Assembly: GCA_002900995.3 (NCBI GenBank)
Contig: PJEW03000013.1
Coordinates: forward strand, 382,208 to 446,207
DNA from: Ganoderma boninense
Taxonomy: Eukaryota; Basidiomycota; Agaricomycetes; Polyporales; Polyporaceae
DNA length: 64,000 nucleotides
Direction of reading: 5' to 3'
Part shown: positions 11,311 to 23,821 of the stretch, piece by piece
Layout: every line of letters begins with the position of its first letter
How positions within the stretch are numbered: position 1 is the first letter of the stretch
The notes under the pieces: model-generated
Database searches by the model: none
What the model saw: the letters and a program-made list of their open reading frames with translations, nothing else
Told to the model about the DNA's origin: nothing
Made by a program: the position numbers and the translations under genes

Positions 11311-12855
11311 GCTATGTGGGACGCATCGCCGTACTACCGTTCCGCTGAGGCGTCCTAGAGATTGATGGTCCAGTGATGCGGATCGGATGCAACCCACTTG
11401 CAGCCCGGAGAGACGACGAGAGCTTGGAAGACGTCGTGGCCGTGGTGCGGACGAGTCAAGTGCTGGATGGATGAACAATCAATTTGGTGGTAGCACAGAT
11501 ACAACTATTCGCGCTCACCTGTGCCGTGGCTACCATCACTATACTTGGGTAACGAGCAGACGCTGCTCGGGGCGCTGTTGACAGGCGTGCATTGGCCGCG
11601 AAGTAAGGCGTCCCCGCCACCGTCAAGTTCTGCGTTGGATTTACCGCTGCCGTTAAAGCCGGGGCCGCACGCCCACGCATGTACCATAAACGCGTTGACA
11701 GGGGAGAACACCGGAAAAGCGGGGGTTGAGGGCTTGCGACCGGACTCGTCGGAGGCATCGAGGTCAGTCGGGCAGGCCAGAGGGGCCTGCCAGTGTCGCA
11801 GGCGGTGCCTCGAGGGTGGTGGGGGCGTAGCGCATCGGAGTGAGTGACTTTCGCATGGAGGAGGAGGCTGAGGCGTTGGCCGAGTGTGTGTTTCCGATCA
11901 GACCAGGATGGTTGTGGTTGACGGGTCAGGCAAGCCCAAGCTCGCTTGTTGATACCAAAATGTGAGGGACCAGCCAGGCGATGATGCTCACGATGAAACA
12001 AGACCGCCGTCATCAGAGCCCTGGAAAGACCGGACGAGAAAGCGCATACAAGCACATTCGACAATGTTTGGGCTCTTGTTCTGGAGTCAGGGGTGTTCTG
12101 GTTTGGTCCCAGACCGTGACCCAGGTTCCAACGCTGGCAAGGCATAGGAGACAAGAGGAGGAGCGGAACCTGGACGCTGGGACTCGGGCTCTGAGCCCTG
12201 GCCGTCCGAAGAAAGGCAACGGAGGTATGTTGGGATGCTCGCGGATCGTGGGTCTAACGAAGACGTCCCTGCGTTGGGTGAGATGTGGAGAGAGGGTCGC
12301 CGACTCTGTTCATGAGGGCTTTAACAGCGGGGACCAAATCGGATTCGACTCGGCATACCTGGGGACCAAGAGGGAAAGACTTCCTTGATCTCCTTCGCCT
12401 CTCCGCCTGTCTACTGGGTGATCGAAGATATCTTGACCTTGAAGCGCGAAGTGTCGAAGCCCGTGACGCGACGGCAGCGAGGCAAACCACCTGTCGGACT
12501 GGGACAAGTTTGTTAATCCACGCCACCAGATGATTTTGGAACGCGCCCAGCTGGTGTAGAAATGCCGGAAGATATCGTGATGAGGATGTTGGCAGTTGGT
12601 AACTGGGCCCAGAAAGGATACTTGATGGAGCGCACGCCTTTGAATTTCAGATTCGATACGTTGTAGTCGGCTGCAGGACGCGTGAGGAGAGAGTGATTTG
12701 TTGATTGCGCAGGGGAAAGAACGACAACGAGAGCCCTGGTGCATCGATGGGGCCAGCGTGGAGCTTCATCCCCGCAGCGTTTGCCTCGGCGCTTCCACTT
12801 CCTCACCTTGCGCCTCAACTACCATCACCTCTCACGCGCAACACTACCCTCCAGC
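11311..12855. other. no gene recognised
   Basis: A 232-codon minus frame (11456-12154) is Pro/Ala/Thr-rich and ends at a fair donor (GTGAGC near 11516), so part may be exon, but I recognise no family. Confidence 0.35.
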
Positions 12856-13673
12856 ATGTTTTCAGAAGGCTCGCCCAAAACAATCGGAGGCGGGCGTATG
12901 GGACTTGGAGAGGAAGAAAGGCACGGGTAAGTCTAGACTAGCCAATGTTATATGCGTTTGACTCGAGTCGTGAGACGGAGGCCCTGCAGTTTAATGCTCC
13001 CGCGAAACGCCGTCGCAACGGTTCAAACAAGGAGAAGTGCTCAGAGGTAGAAGGAGCCAGAGGTGCGAGACTCTGCCTGATAACGGATCTGGTCGCTAAG
13101 AAATGTCATCCAGTTTTCTACATTCGTTTAGTTCGCCACGCATCTACTTCCCAGAAGCTGCAAGTGCGAAGCTGGTTTTCCATTCCACGATCGTCAACTG
13201 CGCCAGCCCCTGAGGCCGTCGAGAAGGCAGCGGGTCAGCGTCACTATGAACTGTCGTACTCAGTACGTCAAATGATTATGTGCTGCCATCACTCTCATCG
13301 AAGACGTGCTTAGTAGACATCGCGGACGATTGCGCCAGTGTACGCTGCCTCACCGGTCACTGCTCGGAACACATTCGGTGCAACACCTACCGCTCCCCAG
13401 AGGTTTCGAGAACACGTCGAGAGCAAACGCTTCCCGTACCCCGTCGCGACACACTGGGGACACCTGCCCCGCCGTCGCCAGAATGTTTGGGCGCCTCACA
13501 ATTTTGGGCACGTTGCGGAGCAAGGTGCCAACGCCCGGCCAGCTCAGCGTCTGGTTCGAACTCAGAGTCGCTCCCCTGGTCTCTGTCATTGCTTATCGCT
13601 ACTGGTCGCACTGCTCGCGAAGCTGTCATCGGGAATAGCCTGGAGCGGGGGAGCATTGTATTGGCTCAGCTGA
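12856..13673 (+). CDS. putative multi-exon basic protein of unknown function
   Basis: Proposed exons: 12856-12926, 12968-13062, 13114-13262, then an open last exon from about 13313. The reading frame stays open through the first three exons (phases 2, 1, 0) with introns of 41 and 51 nt; the first acceptor is a GAG, which is unusual. The protein starts MFSEGSPKTIGGGRMGLGEE and then carries a basic cluster, PAKRRRNGSNKEK, a likely nuclear localisation signal. The last exon is GC-rich with two open frames, so the C-terminus is not settled. No domain recognised. The pyrimidine-rich leader just before the ATG supports the start. Confidence 0.4.
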
Positions 13674-16600
13674 CGGTTCTTTCAGATCGGTCTGGAGCGC
13701 CTTATGGTTCGCCAGAAGTCTGGTTTGTGAGCAGGCTCAGCGTCTACTGGGCTCCCAACCCAAAAACTCAACCAACTTTGCTCTAGACGACATCAAGGAC
13801 GCAGCAAGGTGCCCCTCTCAAGTCAACCCTAGCAGCCTCAAATGAGCTTCTGTTAGACGAGGGGACAGCATGGTACCCGCGCTATCGCCATGACGCGCTG
13901 CGACTGGGGCATGTTTAACATGTTTAACATCAAATTCAACACCGCCAAAGGGGCCACGATCACCGAAGGCGTGATCGACCAGTCGCCGGTGGACGACGAA
14001 CCCCGACTGGGAGCTGAAGCGCAAGGAGGCGATGGAGCTCCACGGGGGCCGAGTTCCAGTCTTCGCGTTGGCGTTGCGCGAAGTATTCAGTCCGGGCGTG
14101 CCGCGACTGCGTAGATGTCTTGCGCATACCTGCGCCTGCTCGCGGTGTTGGTGTGGACGTTCCGCAACAAGTACCGGGAACCGCACCCAGCCTAAGTGCG
14201 GAACCTGTCAAACCTGTCGTCCATATTCGAATGTACCACACTGACATTCCCTGAACGATTGAAACGTGTTGGTGGTGCTTCCGCGGCATACGGGTTGTCG
14301 TCGAGGCGCTAGACGAGATGCGTTTGGACAGATCGCAACGGGCACGCGCGGGTGTTGACATGTGGCAGGAGGAGAACTTGGGTGGCATAGGCGAGGTACG
14401 AGACATGGTCGTGCAGATCAAGCAACTCACCGCGGACTATTTGGGAGGGGAAGAACAAGTGGGAGGCTGGTAAGAGGATCGTGAGGGCGAGGGGGAACGG
14501 ACCTGCGAAGGAGAGCGGAAGAAAAACGTTCTTGATACGAATGCATGGGCACCTGGATGATCGACTGCTGAACACCGCAGAAGTCGATCTTCGTGTAAGA
14601 CGGCACATCCAGCGCCATGGCTCGAGTCCTACACCATTCTCGATAGCGGCCGCTGTCCAGATAGGTGTAGAGACACTTTCCACCATATGTTACATGCCCC
14701 ATGTGCTGCAACCTCGATACTCTTCACGCTGCGTTCCCCGACCAGCCACGACTCCTCACCACGCTCCTCACCCACGATTTCGACAATTACGAGGGAACAG
14801 GGATTGTGCAATTGTTCCCATTCTAAATTTCCGAGTATAACGCTAATCGGGCACAGGCGTCTAGTCCTTAATCCTTGATGGGACATGAAAGTGCATAAGA
14901 AACGAGGAAAATTTCTGGAGAAATTATCCTTACGAGATTTGGGATCGAGAACAGGTGTCATACCTGCGCTGGTCCATCCACGGATGTTTGAGCAGTATCA
15001 CATGGGATCCCGCGAGCTGTTCGCCGGACGGCGGACGACTTACCACAGAGCCGTAAAGGAAGATTACCGTCCATGTTATGTCGTGACAAACAGAATGCCA
15101 TTGAGGGGGGGACCGGCTGAGCTCTCATGCTTATGATATCTCTCATTTCATGATGCCTCAAGTCTCCCGTACTGGAACGGAACTCGCCCACTCGACCTCT
15201 TCCCTGGTCGTATGGGAGTGTGCTCACCCTGACCATGGTTCGCTTACCGGGGCGCTGCATGTCTGTCATTCTCGCACACGGTAAGCCATGATGTTCCGAC
15301 TTTCTTCGAAGCCGTGGTCAGCTGCCGCTCTGCGCTGTGTGCCCGCTGTCCCGCTGTCCGTACTATCGCGCCCTCCGCGCTGTATTGGCGCTGCTGCATG
15401 CGGTTTGCATTTTGCGCTGCGTGCTCGACGTCCCGTCGTCGTGGTTACACGTCTGACAAGTGTGCACACACTCTCCAGAGGACTCATCTAGTTCACCGCT
15501 CGCCGAGTGTGCCCTCTCCGTCGTCGTTTACCTCTCTCTCTAGAGACTCGCTGTACCCGGAGTCGTGCATCTATAGTCATACGCACCCATTGGCTCGAAC
15601 CCTCACCGATTCTCTTCTATACAAATTCCTACCCTAGTGCGGTGGGTGATTCCATAGCACCGCGTTTCTACTTCTCTCGGCGACTGTTATGTCTCTTCCA
15701 CGAAGGGTTATGGCCCTCCTCGTCCGGTTTGTGCATAGGCCTATTTCTCGAGTTTCTCAGTGTCGTTAGCATGAGCGCTACAATTTGTGGGCGTGACGTT
15801 GTATGTGATCCGGTGCTCCCCCGGCTGCCAGGACACACGGTTTCTTCTGAAGAGGGGCTGAGGGAGAAACATGTCAGTCGTTTCTATGCATCACTATCTA
15901 TACCGCCATCATGAGGTCCGAAGCTCATGGCCTGGACCGCGGCTAGTCGTTTCTGTAGCATTGGTCATATATCCTCCGGAGTGCCGTCCACTCTTCTGGT
16001 ACCCACGCCGGCATGTCGCCGAGTAGGACATTGACCAGAAGCCTACGTGAAGCATCATCGCACGTGGAAGGAGGAAGTGTCTCAATGGGTCGTCGTTGAC
16101 TCCGTCCATTCGTCAACTCTATGAACCACGATAATGGGCGTAACAGGATTGCATTAAATGACCATTACGAGGACAGGTTTGCCAATGCTACTAGAGAAGC
16201 GACGGGTCGACGGAAGAAGTCGGGTTGTCAATCTTGGTGGGCCGTGGTTTCATTACGGAGAGCAGTACAGTATACATTGATTTGCTTATCAAACTGCAGT
16301 TGACGTTTGCGCAACGAACGAACCTGTTTGCCTCCGTCAACCAACGTCTGCTTCCAGATCGCGCTTTTGCTTCTCCGCCACGGTTTGGTCGCAATTATCC
16401 TGCCGGGTCCTGACCTGGTCTCGGATTTTGTGGGTTGAAAGGTATCCTGATACAACCTCAACCCGACAAAAATGAAATGAGGGTCAATCTTGTCCTGAAG
16501 AGTGCCCTTTCTCCGGAATGCATCAGCTTTTCCCACCCCCAAGTTTTAGCCGGCGACGACACAGATACGAGCAAATACATAGGTTCGACGAGCGGAACGA

Positions 16601-16886
16601 TTGCAGTTTGATGTGCAAACGGCTCACATAGGGTTGTTTGCTCGTATATGCGGCGCGGTGATCTGCATACCAAGCATGTGCTGCGGCGTGTCAATTTCAA
16701 TATTGCTTTATAAGCAGCCGGGAATTCAGCTGGGAAGAGCGCCCGCGTTTTCACAGAACGCCCCCATTGCATTGCACGCTAATCTGCGACCCTTACTGTG
16801 TTCCCTTCCCTTTGTTGCCGTCTGAGGTACACGACGTTTCCACTTAAGTTTCGAGTCTTTCTGACTCGCAATGGAGACAGTTCGTG
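13674..16886. other. no supported gene
   Basis: A few short stretches look protein-like, for example WELKRKEAMELHGGRVPVFA (about 14012-14071, plus) and VVEALDEMRLDRSQRARAG (about 14297-14350, plus), but frames break quickly and I recognise no family. These may be a decayed gene. CATGTTTAA is tandemly duplicated at about 13912-13929. Confidence 0.35.
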
Positions 16887-18867
16887 ATGAGCACCCAGCG
16901 AGACTCGATCACTCTAAAAAACTGGTGCGTGTGCTGCGTGTCCCCATTGCGCTCCATGAGCCCTTGATGAGCCCTGATACTTTTGTTTCAGGCGCAATGC
17001 CTTGCACACATTTGCTGACGAAAACAAGCGAATCTTTACGGTCACCAACTGCCCACCCATCATTCATCCAATCGCCACCGCCTGCGATGGAGATGTTCTT
17101 GCCAGTTGCACCGTCGGCAGTCTTTTACGTCCCCAACTGAGCATCAACAAGTTTCCAGAATTTCCTTTTTTGCTCCACAAGGTGCCACTCGGCGACCCAC
17201 TCCTTTCCCGTCTCTGTATAGATCCGAACGGTGTCGTGGCCACACGTTATGAAGGTGGCTGGGCTCTGGAGGACAAAGTCCGGAACGCCTGGATCGCCTT
17301 AGAAAAGGGTCTTCTGCACATCTCAGAACTGCTGTTGACATCCTCCGAGCAGAGCTCTGTAGGGACGTCTGGACGGTATGCGATTCGGTCCCAGGAACAC
17401 TGGCCTCCGCCTGAGGACTACGGCTATCGGCAGCTCCACAGCTCCTCGCGAGCGGCTGAAAGTTCCATTCGGCACGCTCACGGAGCGTTCCAACTTCTTG
17501 CTGCCCGATGCTCTTTGGCCATTGCGCTTTGGCAGTTCCCGGCCCCCTTCAAGGGCAACATTCCTGCTACCTCGCCTTCCCAGTACGATTCGGTCACTGC
17601 CACCGTCGTCCCAGATTGGATCCCATTCCTTCGAGAAGCCAACGTCCCATCATCCTGGATCGATGCGCTCACGAATTCTGTACTGTCGGACTTCTCCATC
17701 AATCTTCGTGTCGGGACCGTGTATGACCCCACCGACTGTCCTTGGCTACCCATGGCCCCCGTCCTCAGAGCCGCCAATGTACCTGTCTTCGTGCTGTGGC
17801 ATTGTCTCACTAACAGCGCTCGATGCGTTGCCGCTCATCCGTATATGAAGATGTTTGCTCCCAATCCGGATGATGCTAGCCTTGCCCTCTGTAGCCTGCC
17901 AGGAGGGCGACCACGAGTTGTGACATTATGTCGAGACTTGCAGACACGACCATTACCAGATTACTCAGTCCTCGATAACAGCATCCCCCCTTTCGGGCCC
18001 TATCAGCTGCCACGCGAGTCAAGAGAAGACTTCTTCGCGCGCCGGGAACGGTATCGTCTCGATCAAATCCGTCTAGAATCCATGGTCCAGAAGGAACGCC
18101 GTCATGTCCGGGAGGCGCACGCGAACACCGGTCATCCCCCATATCGTCGCTCCCGAGTGTATCTCTGGGTCAAACCCGAGCTCGTGTTGCCGGGCCTGAA
18201 TCCGTGCTGGGCGGAATACGAATACCGGTATCCCATTCCCCCACCTGCATTCCAGAGCCTATGGCTGGTGCACCCTGCCAATCTGAGGCGATACAATTCG
18301 TTCTACGACGAGTGGGATCTCTGGTTCCCCGTCGGCTGGGGTACAACACAAGACGGTAAACTAACAACCCCTCGGCAGGTTGGATCGATCGTGCACCCAT
18401 CTCAAGCCGTTTTGGCTCCGCCAGTAACCACCAACGAACGCCTTCCTGATGAAGATGACCTCCTGAACCCAACACCAGACGATCGCGACATTCAAGATGT
18501 GGCTCACCCTAATAACTTCGTCCTCCAATACTGGTACGGGATTCGGCTAGAGAACACAAGGGTTTTCGCCGGCGTTGATTACCAGAACTTCGCACAAGAC
18601 ATGTGGCATTTGTTTGGGGAGACCAAAGTCAGGTTCCCGACCGACGAAGCCTTCAAAAAATGCCTCGCCGGATGGGTCTCGGCTGTCATGGCACGAGCCT
18701 GGAGCTCGCACGCGCTCGAATTCACTTGGGACCTCGATTCTCGACACCCATATTATCTCGGCGCCGAAAACGGACATGCCCGGTCCGCTAAAATCTCCGG
18801 GCTGCTTAGACGCCTAATCATCCGTTACGAGCGGCCGAACTCCGTGAGCCTGGCGGCGGATGAATGA
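16887..18867 (+). CDS. 637-residue Agaricomycete-family protein, function unknown
   Basis: Exon 1 16887-16924, intron 16925-16991 (67 nt, GTGCGT...TTCAG), exon 2 16992-18867. The short first exon encodes MSTQRDSITLKNW and joins in phase 2 to RNALHTFADENKRIF; an ATG 16 nt upstream would be out of frame. Exon 2 is open for 625 codons, by far the best coding signal here. Landmarks: an N-terminal mixed region, VPDWIPFLREANVPSSWIDAL and WLPMAPVLRAANVPVFVLW (hydrophobic 'NVP' motifs), then a charged segment SREDFFARRERYRLDQIRLE (about residue 360), RVYLWVKPE, and YNSFYDEWDLWFPVGW. The order FFARR...VYxW...YDxxxDEWD matches a large family I know only from Agaricomycete genomes. No catalytic motif, signal peptide or membrane span is visible. 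Intact. Confidence 0.85.
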
Positions 18868-19740
18868 GGCCGCTCGAGCGCTCAAGTCGAATAGGCATAA
18901 ATAGAGCGCAACATGGTCAAAGAGGACCAAACACGACGGGCACGGGCCAGAAAACGACGCGGGAAAAACGGTAGGATTTTCCCGGATAACCCTACCTTTT
19001 CGTAATAAATACCATCCGATTCCTGTCCATTGAAAGGATAAACTCACCACATAAACAACCCCAATTTCCCGAGCAGGGAAAGGAAGGCTTTTACCTTGAC
19101 ATATCGTGGGAAGACGAGGAGATGTTTTCCTTTGGCTGAAAGAACCAGGTGCGGGAAGGGGAAGGGAAAGGAAGACTTTCCCCCAATTTTGCCGCCGTCT
19201 TGCCATATCGGGATAGGAGAACTTCGCCACTCATTTCCCATCGTACGAAAACAATGGCGTTGGAATGAATATTCCTGACTGGGAATGTCGTGCGAAAGTC
19301 TTCCTACAGCCAAAAGGGGAAACATCAGGAAAGTTTACCTTTGCCGCCCCTTTCGCCGCTTGGTAACCTCGTGGTGAACTTCACCCTTGCGGCACATATA
19401 CCAATTAATGAATGTGTGCTGTCAAAGTTTAACTTTCCCCAACCGCGAATGTGTCAGAAATTCGAAGGGGAAGTTTACAGATCCTGGAAAAAACACGGCC
19501 AGGAAAATCGACAGACAAGTCAAGGCTATCCGGGTATTGGAAAGCACGGGCGCGACGACGGCGTGGGCAGGCTGTAATGGGCCTCAGTGTGCGGAGCAAG
19601 ACTGTATTTAATATAAGTAATGTACCTGTAATGGGCTACAAGTACATAAGTCAGCGACTGGCGCAGGGAAGCAGAAAGAATGACAACATACCCTCAGTGT
19701 GCGGAGCAAGACTGAGGGCAGCAAGATGGGCGAAGGCAAG
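18868..19740. repeat. AAGG/TTCC-rich low-complexity tract with direct repeats
   Basis: From about 18950 to 19520 words such as GGGAAAA, TTTTCCC, GGAAAGG and CTTTCCCC recur on both strands, giving many weak hairpins (for example GGGAAAA/TTTTCCC at about 18962-18982). A 22-nt direct repeat, CTCAGTGTGCGGAGCAAGAC with TG after it, is present at 19585 and 19694, about 109 bp apart. The composition differs from the neighbouring gene. Probably a non-coding repeat or a decayed element. Confidence 0.5.
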
Positions 19741-20472
19741 TATATGTGGATGAGGATGTACGCAGCACGGAAAGCGGCGGAACGTCGAAAAGTACGCAAA
19801 AGGAAGCAGTGCGGACCCGGTGACTCAACGTCCACGCGGTCACGTCACGTCCGAGACGGGCGAGACTCAAACCCGACGACTCGAGCACGATTGCGTGCTC
19901 CAACACCGGGAAAATACCACCGTTTTCCCTGCGTCATTTTCTGGCCCGTGCCCGTCGTGAAACGAATTCACCGGATTTCAGATATACAGGGCAGAGAAAT
20001 AGTGTTACAGGAGTGAAGCTGAGGACGAGAGATGGACAACCTCTAGACGGGATTTCGCGCCATACGCACCGCTCGTCATTTCCTATGACGCCCTATTCGT
20101 CTTCTACATGGCTCCGCTTCGGTGGGTGTTCGTGAAAGAGAGCTTGTTGAAGGCGCGGAAGTTCATGAACTACGAGAGAGTTTGGGGCCATGAACTATGA
20201 TAATAGAGACAGGGAGCAAGGAAAACCCAGTAGAGGCTGAATCGCAACGAAAGGTCTAAGTGCGCAGTGCATGGGCAGCGGGAGAGGTCGAGACCGCATT
20301 TGAGTCGGCGACAAAAGCGGGCGGGAAGCGTTCGCGGAGGCTTGCAGCGGCGATTGACGTCACAGGCCAAACATGCGCCAATAAGATGTACATGATAAGC
20401 GCTCTAATCAGCTCTAGCCAGCGATGACTCGGCATTCACCGGTACCGCTGATCGCATCCATTTCGCTACCAA
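19741..20472. other. no gene recognised
   Basis: No domain or consistent exon structure on either strand. Confidence 0.4.
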
Positions 20473-20535
20473 GGCGACGATTGGCTATTATGTAACCGAA
20501 GACTGACTCATTCAAAAAAGGAAACTATATCATAC
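20473..20535 (+). promoter_or_regulatory. promoter block of small membrane protein copy 2
   Basis: GCGACGATTGGCTATTATG with TAA following, then TTCAAAAAAGGAAACTATATCATAC. It shares the GGCTATTATGTAA box and the GGAAACNATANCATAC box with the block at 1521-1576, and the GCGACGATTG lead-in with the inverted block at 40558-40619. The last box reads as a TATA element. The ATG of the gene lies about 210 bp downstream. Confidence 0.65.
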
Positions 20536-20746
20536 ATCTGCTGGGTTGTTTGAATCCATAGCCAATTGCCTGCAAATGCACTCTACATTGTTTTCAGCGC
20601 TAATATAATCAACAAGGTTCGGCGGAGATCGAAAGCGATGCTGTACGTGCCTGCCAGCGCTCGAGAGACGATGCATCCTCTCTCTCCCTCTACCGCCATC
20701 TCCATCCAGCCCCCCCTTTACGATCTCTCCCTCACCACTGCTCAGA

Positions 20747-20935
20747 ATGACTGTCAGCCTCAACCTTCACGAATCAATTACCGCCCTCGTATTCCTCCTC
20801 GTTTGTGGCAAAGGCGTCATCAAGTTGGCCTCGCAACTGAGGCAGCCCTCGTTGGATGCCGGCCAAGACGACATTGAACTGGGGGATGCTGGAGGAGCAG
20901 GTGCTAGTGGGGCGGATACCGACGAGGACTGCTGA
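20747..20935 (+). CDS. small single-pass membrane protein, copy 2 (62 residues)
   Basis: The ATG follows a long CT-rich leader. Residues 7-29, LHESITALVFLLVCGKGVIKLA, form one hydrophobic segment closed by a basic patch; LHESIT is shared with copy 3 and the FxLVCG core with copies 1 and 2. The tail (residues 38-62) is acidic and Gly-rich, DAGQDDIELGDAGGAG, ending DTDEDC. This is the most compact and probably least damaged copy. No signal-peptide cleavage site stands out, so a type III or tail-anchored topology is possible. Family and function unknown. Confidence 0.6.
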   Translation: MTVSLNLHESITALVFLLVCGKGVIKLASQLRQPSLDAGQDDIELGDAGGAGASGADTDEDC

Positions 20936-22027
20936 GCGGTGGCGTAGAGGAGTATGCTAGCTCAGTTCTTCTTGATCACGGTGAGTGTCATCATCTTGCA
21001 TGCCCTTCGGTCTTTCGGCCCCGCACAATGGGTAAACAGTATGCGCCCGTCGCTGCGTTTCAAGGTGTTGAATCTATCCCCATCTCCTAGATTCTTCATA
21101 CACTCCGTTACATCGAAGAAAATTGACCACCCTGTCGTCCTCAACTTGTGCGTGTGCTTCGCGTGGCGTCGTGACCCCCGTGCTGACCGCCTCACTTTCT
21201 CAGGCCCAGTGAACGCTTGGAGTGCCTTTCGCGAGAATATTCACGCTGGCTGTATATCGCAGTATGTAATAACCGAGCGTTACTACCTTCCTTTGTAGTT
21301 GCATTCGTTGTGTCTAGGATTTGCTACAGTCATTGCCTTTGGTGCCATTCCTTTCATCGCCAATGAAGCCCCGCTACTTATTGGTTAGAGAGGGCAGCTG
21401 CAACGTTGTCGCATTCTTTCCTCAACGATGCTGTGTAGACTTTATAATACGCGCAAACAGTAGTACACTCTACTCCATAATTCCTGTGATCCACCTATAT
21501 GCCACTCTTGACTTCCTGGGATATTCAACTGGTCGCATATGTACAGTAGTTAAAGATAATATATTTTTATTGTCCCACCACTGATTAAATCTTGGAGCGG
21601 TGGCTCGGGATCACTGAGTCTAGTTGAGGAACTAGGTTACTGAAAACTGATTGACAGAACCAACTACACAAGAAGCGTGCAGCTACCGTGAATCAAGCTT
21701 CTCGGAAGTCTGATCCGCGGGTGGCGTTATTCTTCCGAGGTAGCTGACTCGGGGAAGGGCGATCCCCGTGTCAGATATGGATCAATCAACTTTCTGAGTT
21801 CGGCCCCCGCAATAACCTCACGATCTTGAAGGGGTACTGATGTCCGGAGTAATGCTGCCCAGACTGTTGACGTCGCGAGCCTTTGGTTCATATGATGTAC
21901 CAAGAAATAGCACAGTACGGAATACAGAGAGACTGGTATGAACATGGTTCGGACGGGCGAAAGGACGTTCTACTTGGCAAACCTGTGTGTATAGAGCACG
22001 AGAAGGACCACCCACTAGCAAGATACA
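20936..22027. other. no gene recognised
   Basis: A plus frame 20954-21298 follows directly after copy 2, but its content is not distinctive and may be 3' untranslated sequence or a decayed gene. The rest is AT-rich. Confidence 0.35.
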
Positions 22028-23821
22028 TCAAACCCTACGGACTCCTATGTCCATATCCTCCTTCCAATCCACGTACTTGTGAACGAGTACTTCCCCCAAA
22101 TGTTTGATAACCTTCAACAGTGTCTCACGATACTCTTTTGTGAGCGGAATCCGCAGATGGTCGCCTTCTAGGACACGGTTGCTGCCGACGTGGAATAGCT
22201 TCATTTTGTTGGAGATCATGCGCATGAAGTACTCGAGGCGCTTGTTTCTCAGCTGTATGAGTCTGATTCGTCCCCCGATCGTTTGCACCTTCACGAGCTC
22301 GAGAGCGATGAGATCTTGAACCGAAGGAGACCGTGATTCACTTGGCGCGTATGTGCGAGGGCCACCGGAGGCGCTCCCGAGTTCCGGACGGACATTGTGA
22401 CTATCCAGATCCGGGAGATTCACGACGGAAGGTAGAGTCGCATTGGAAGATACAGAATTGCCGAGAAAGGGGGTAGTCCCATGCAGGATGCTCAAGGTCG
22501 CCTGAGGAGCCAAGCCCGCAGGAGCGCCTTCGACTCCTGCCGTGAGATTGGAAGGCTGAGGGTCACGGCGGAGGTCGTTATACGCAGAGGTATGCGGTCC
22601 CGAAGAAGGGTCGGAGCCCAACCAGGCCCCGTCCAGTCCATCAGTCGGAATGGCCTGACTGGTATCTTCGAAGGAGAAGTTCGGGAGGGAGTGGAACGAA
22701 CCAATGTCGCCACGGTACGCACTCCAAGTGCCGTTCGGGAGCGGTAAATGAGGGACGGAGTGCGACGAACCGAAACTCCCTCCATATCCGGCGTCCACAA
22801 GGTCTGAGAGCATCTCAGGAGGGAAGGTAGGGAAGGAGTCGATGGCGTCGTATGCCTCGCCCATAAGAGAGTCGGGCCCTTGTGGATGGGTGGTGAAATT
22901 GGACGAGCCGGCGCCGGCTTGATATGGTGAGAAGGGATTGACGACCGCAGAGAGAGGCTGGGAGGAACTCCCGACCCCAGTATACATCGTCGGAGGACTG
23001 GAAGGAACTAGCATCGACGGAGGCGATGTCTGTTGTGTCGGGAACGACTGGTAGTCGGAGATGGACGTATGCATGTCGACATCCTCCGAGAAATCGGAAC
23101 GACCTCGGACGGAGTTGATGTGCGACGCGACTCTAGTCCACAGCTCCGGAATGTCCCCGAATACCGTAATGAAGAGATCAAGCCAGTAGACTTCCTCGTA
23201 GGGCGAACAAGACAGATTGTCCACTACCAATACGGGGTGAGCGAACACAGCAATAGAACGGGGGCAGTCACTCACCAGCAAGCTGTTTCCATTGCTCAGT
23301 AGAAAGCCCGGACGCGATACAGTCGCTCGTGAAGAGCCAAGATAGACACCAGACGATGAAATTATCTAACGTTCTAAGAATACAGACATTCAACGTAGTG
23401 TGAAATACGAGTTGAATAGCGACATACCTTTGCATGAGGCTATTCAGCAGAGATACTGCGAGAGCGAGATCCAAGGGGCATAGGAAGACCGAGAACGCAA
23501 TCATAGGAACCATTTCATGGTCGTTGTTGCATTCGAAGACGAAAAGTCGAACGATCTCCTCGTGCCCTGTGAGCTCGAGGCAGAGGCCGCGAGATAGCTT
23601 CTTCTCTTCGGTGGAGTTCTTTGGGGGGAGGGTTTCAATCGGCGATAACAGGGTTTCAGGCTGATCAGCTAAGAGTATTTTGACTCTCTTCTCGTAGCTT
23701 TCAAGGTCGACATCGAGGATGCCTGGGCTGGATACGAAAGGCGGAACTGTCGACATTGAATGTCAACTCATCGACAAGTCGCGAGGCACGACAAGGGGGA
23801 CGTACCTGAGACTGGCGACAT
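22028..23821 (-). CDS. paralog 1 of a three-member family (542 residues, unknown function)
   Basis: Four exons: 23821-23806 (16 nt, MSPVS), 23746-23428, 23373-23276, 23223-22028. Introns are 59, 54 and 52 nt, with GTACGT, GTATGT and GTGAGT donors and phases 1, 2 and 1; the frame stays open throughout. Paralog 2 (38020-39767) has the same exon layout and the same phases. Residues about 10-35 (DVDLESYEKRVKILL) and the stretch ending VSLLNSLMQR align with paralog 2. Exon 3 ends STEQWKQLA (paralog 2: IARLKQLA). Exon 4 opens with YWLDLFITVFGDIPELW; the FGxxPELW motif is common to all three. A long Ser/Pro/Gly-rich linker carries repeated SHSLPH and HSLPN units. The C-terminus is a helical, Leu-rich region with Lys/Arg (RLIQLRNKRLEYFMR). 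No enzyme motif seen. Confidence 0.8.

Noticed and set aside
11456..12154. 232-codon minus frame as a NACHT domain in front of the WD40 fossil
   Set aside because: No P-loop (GxxxxGK[ST]) or Walker B found; content is Pro/Ala/Thr-rich.
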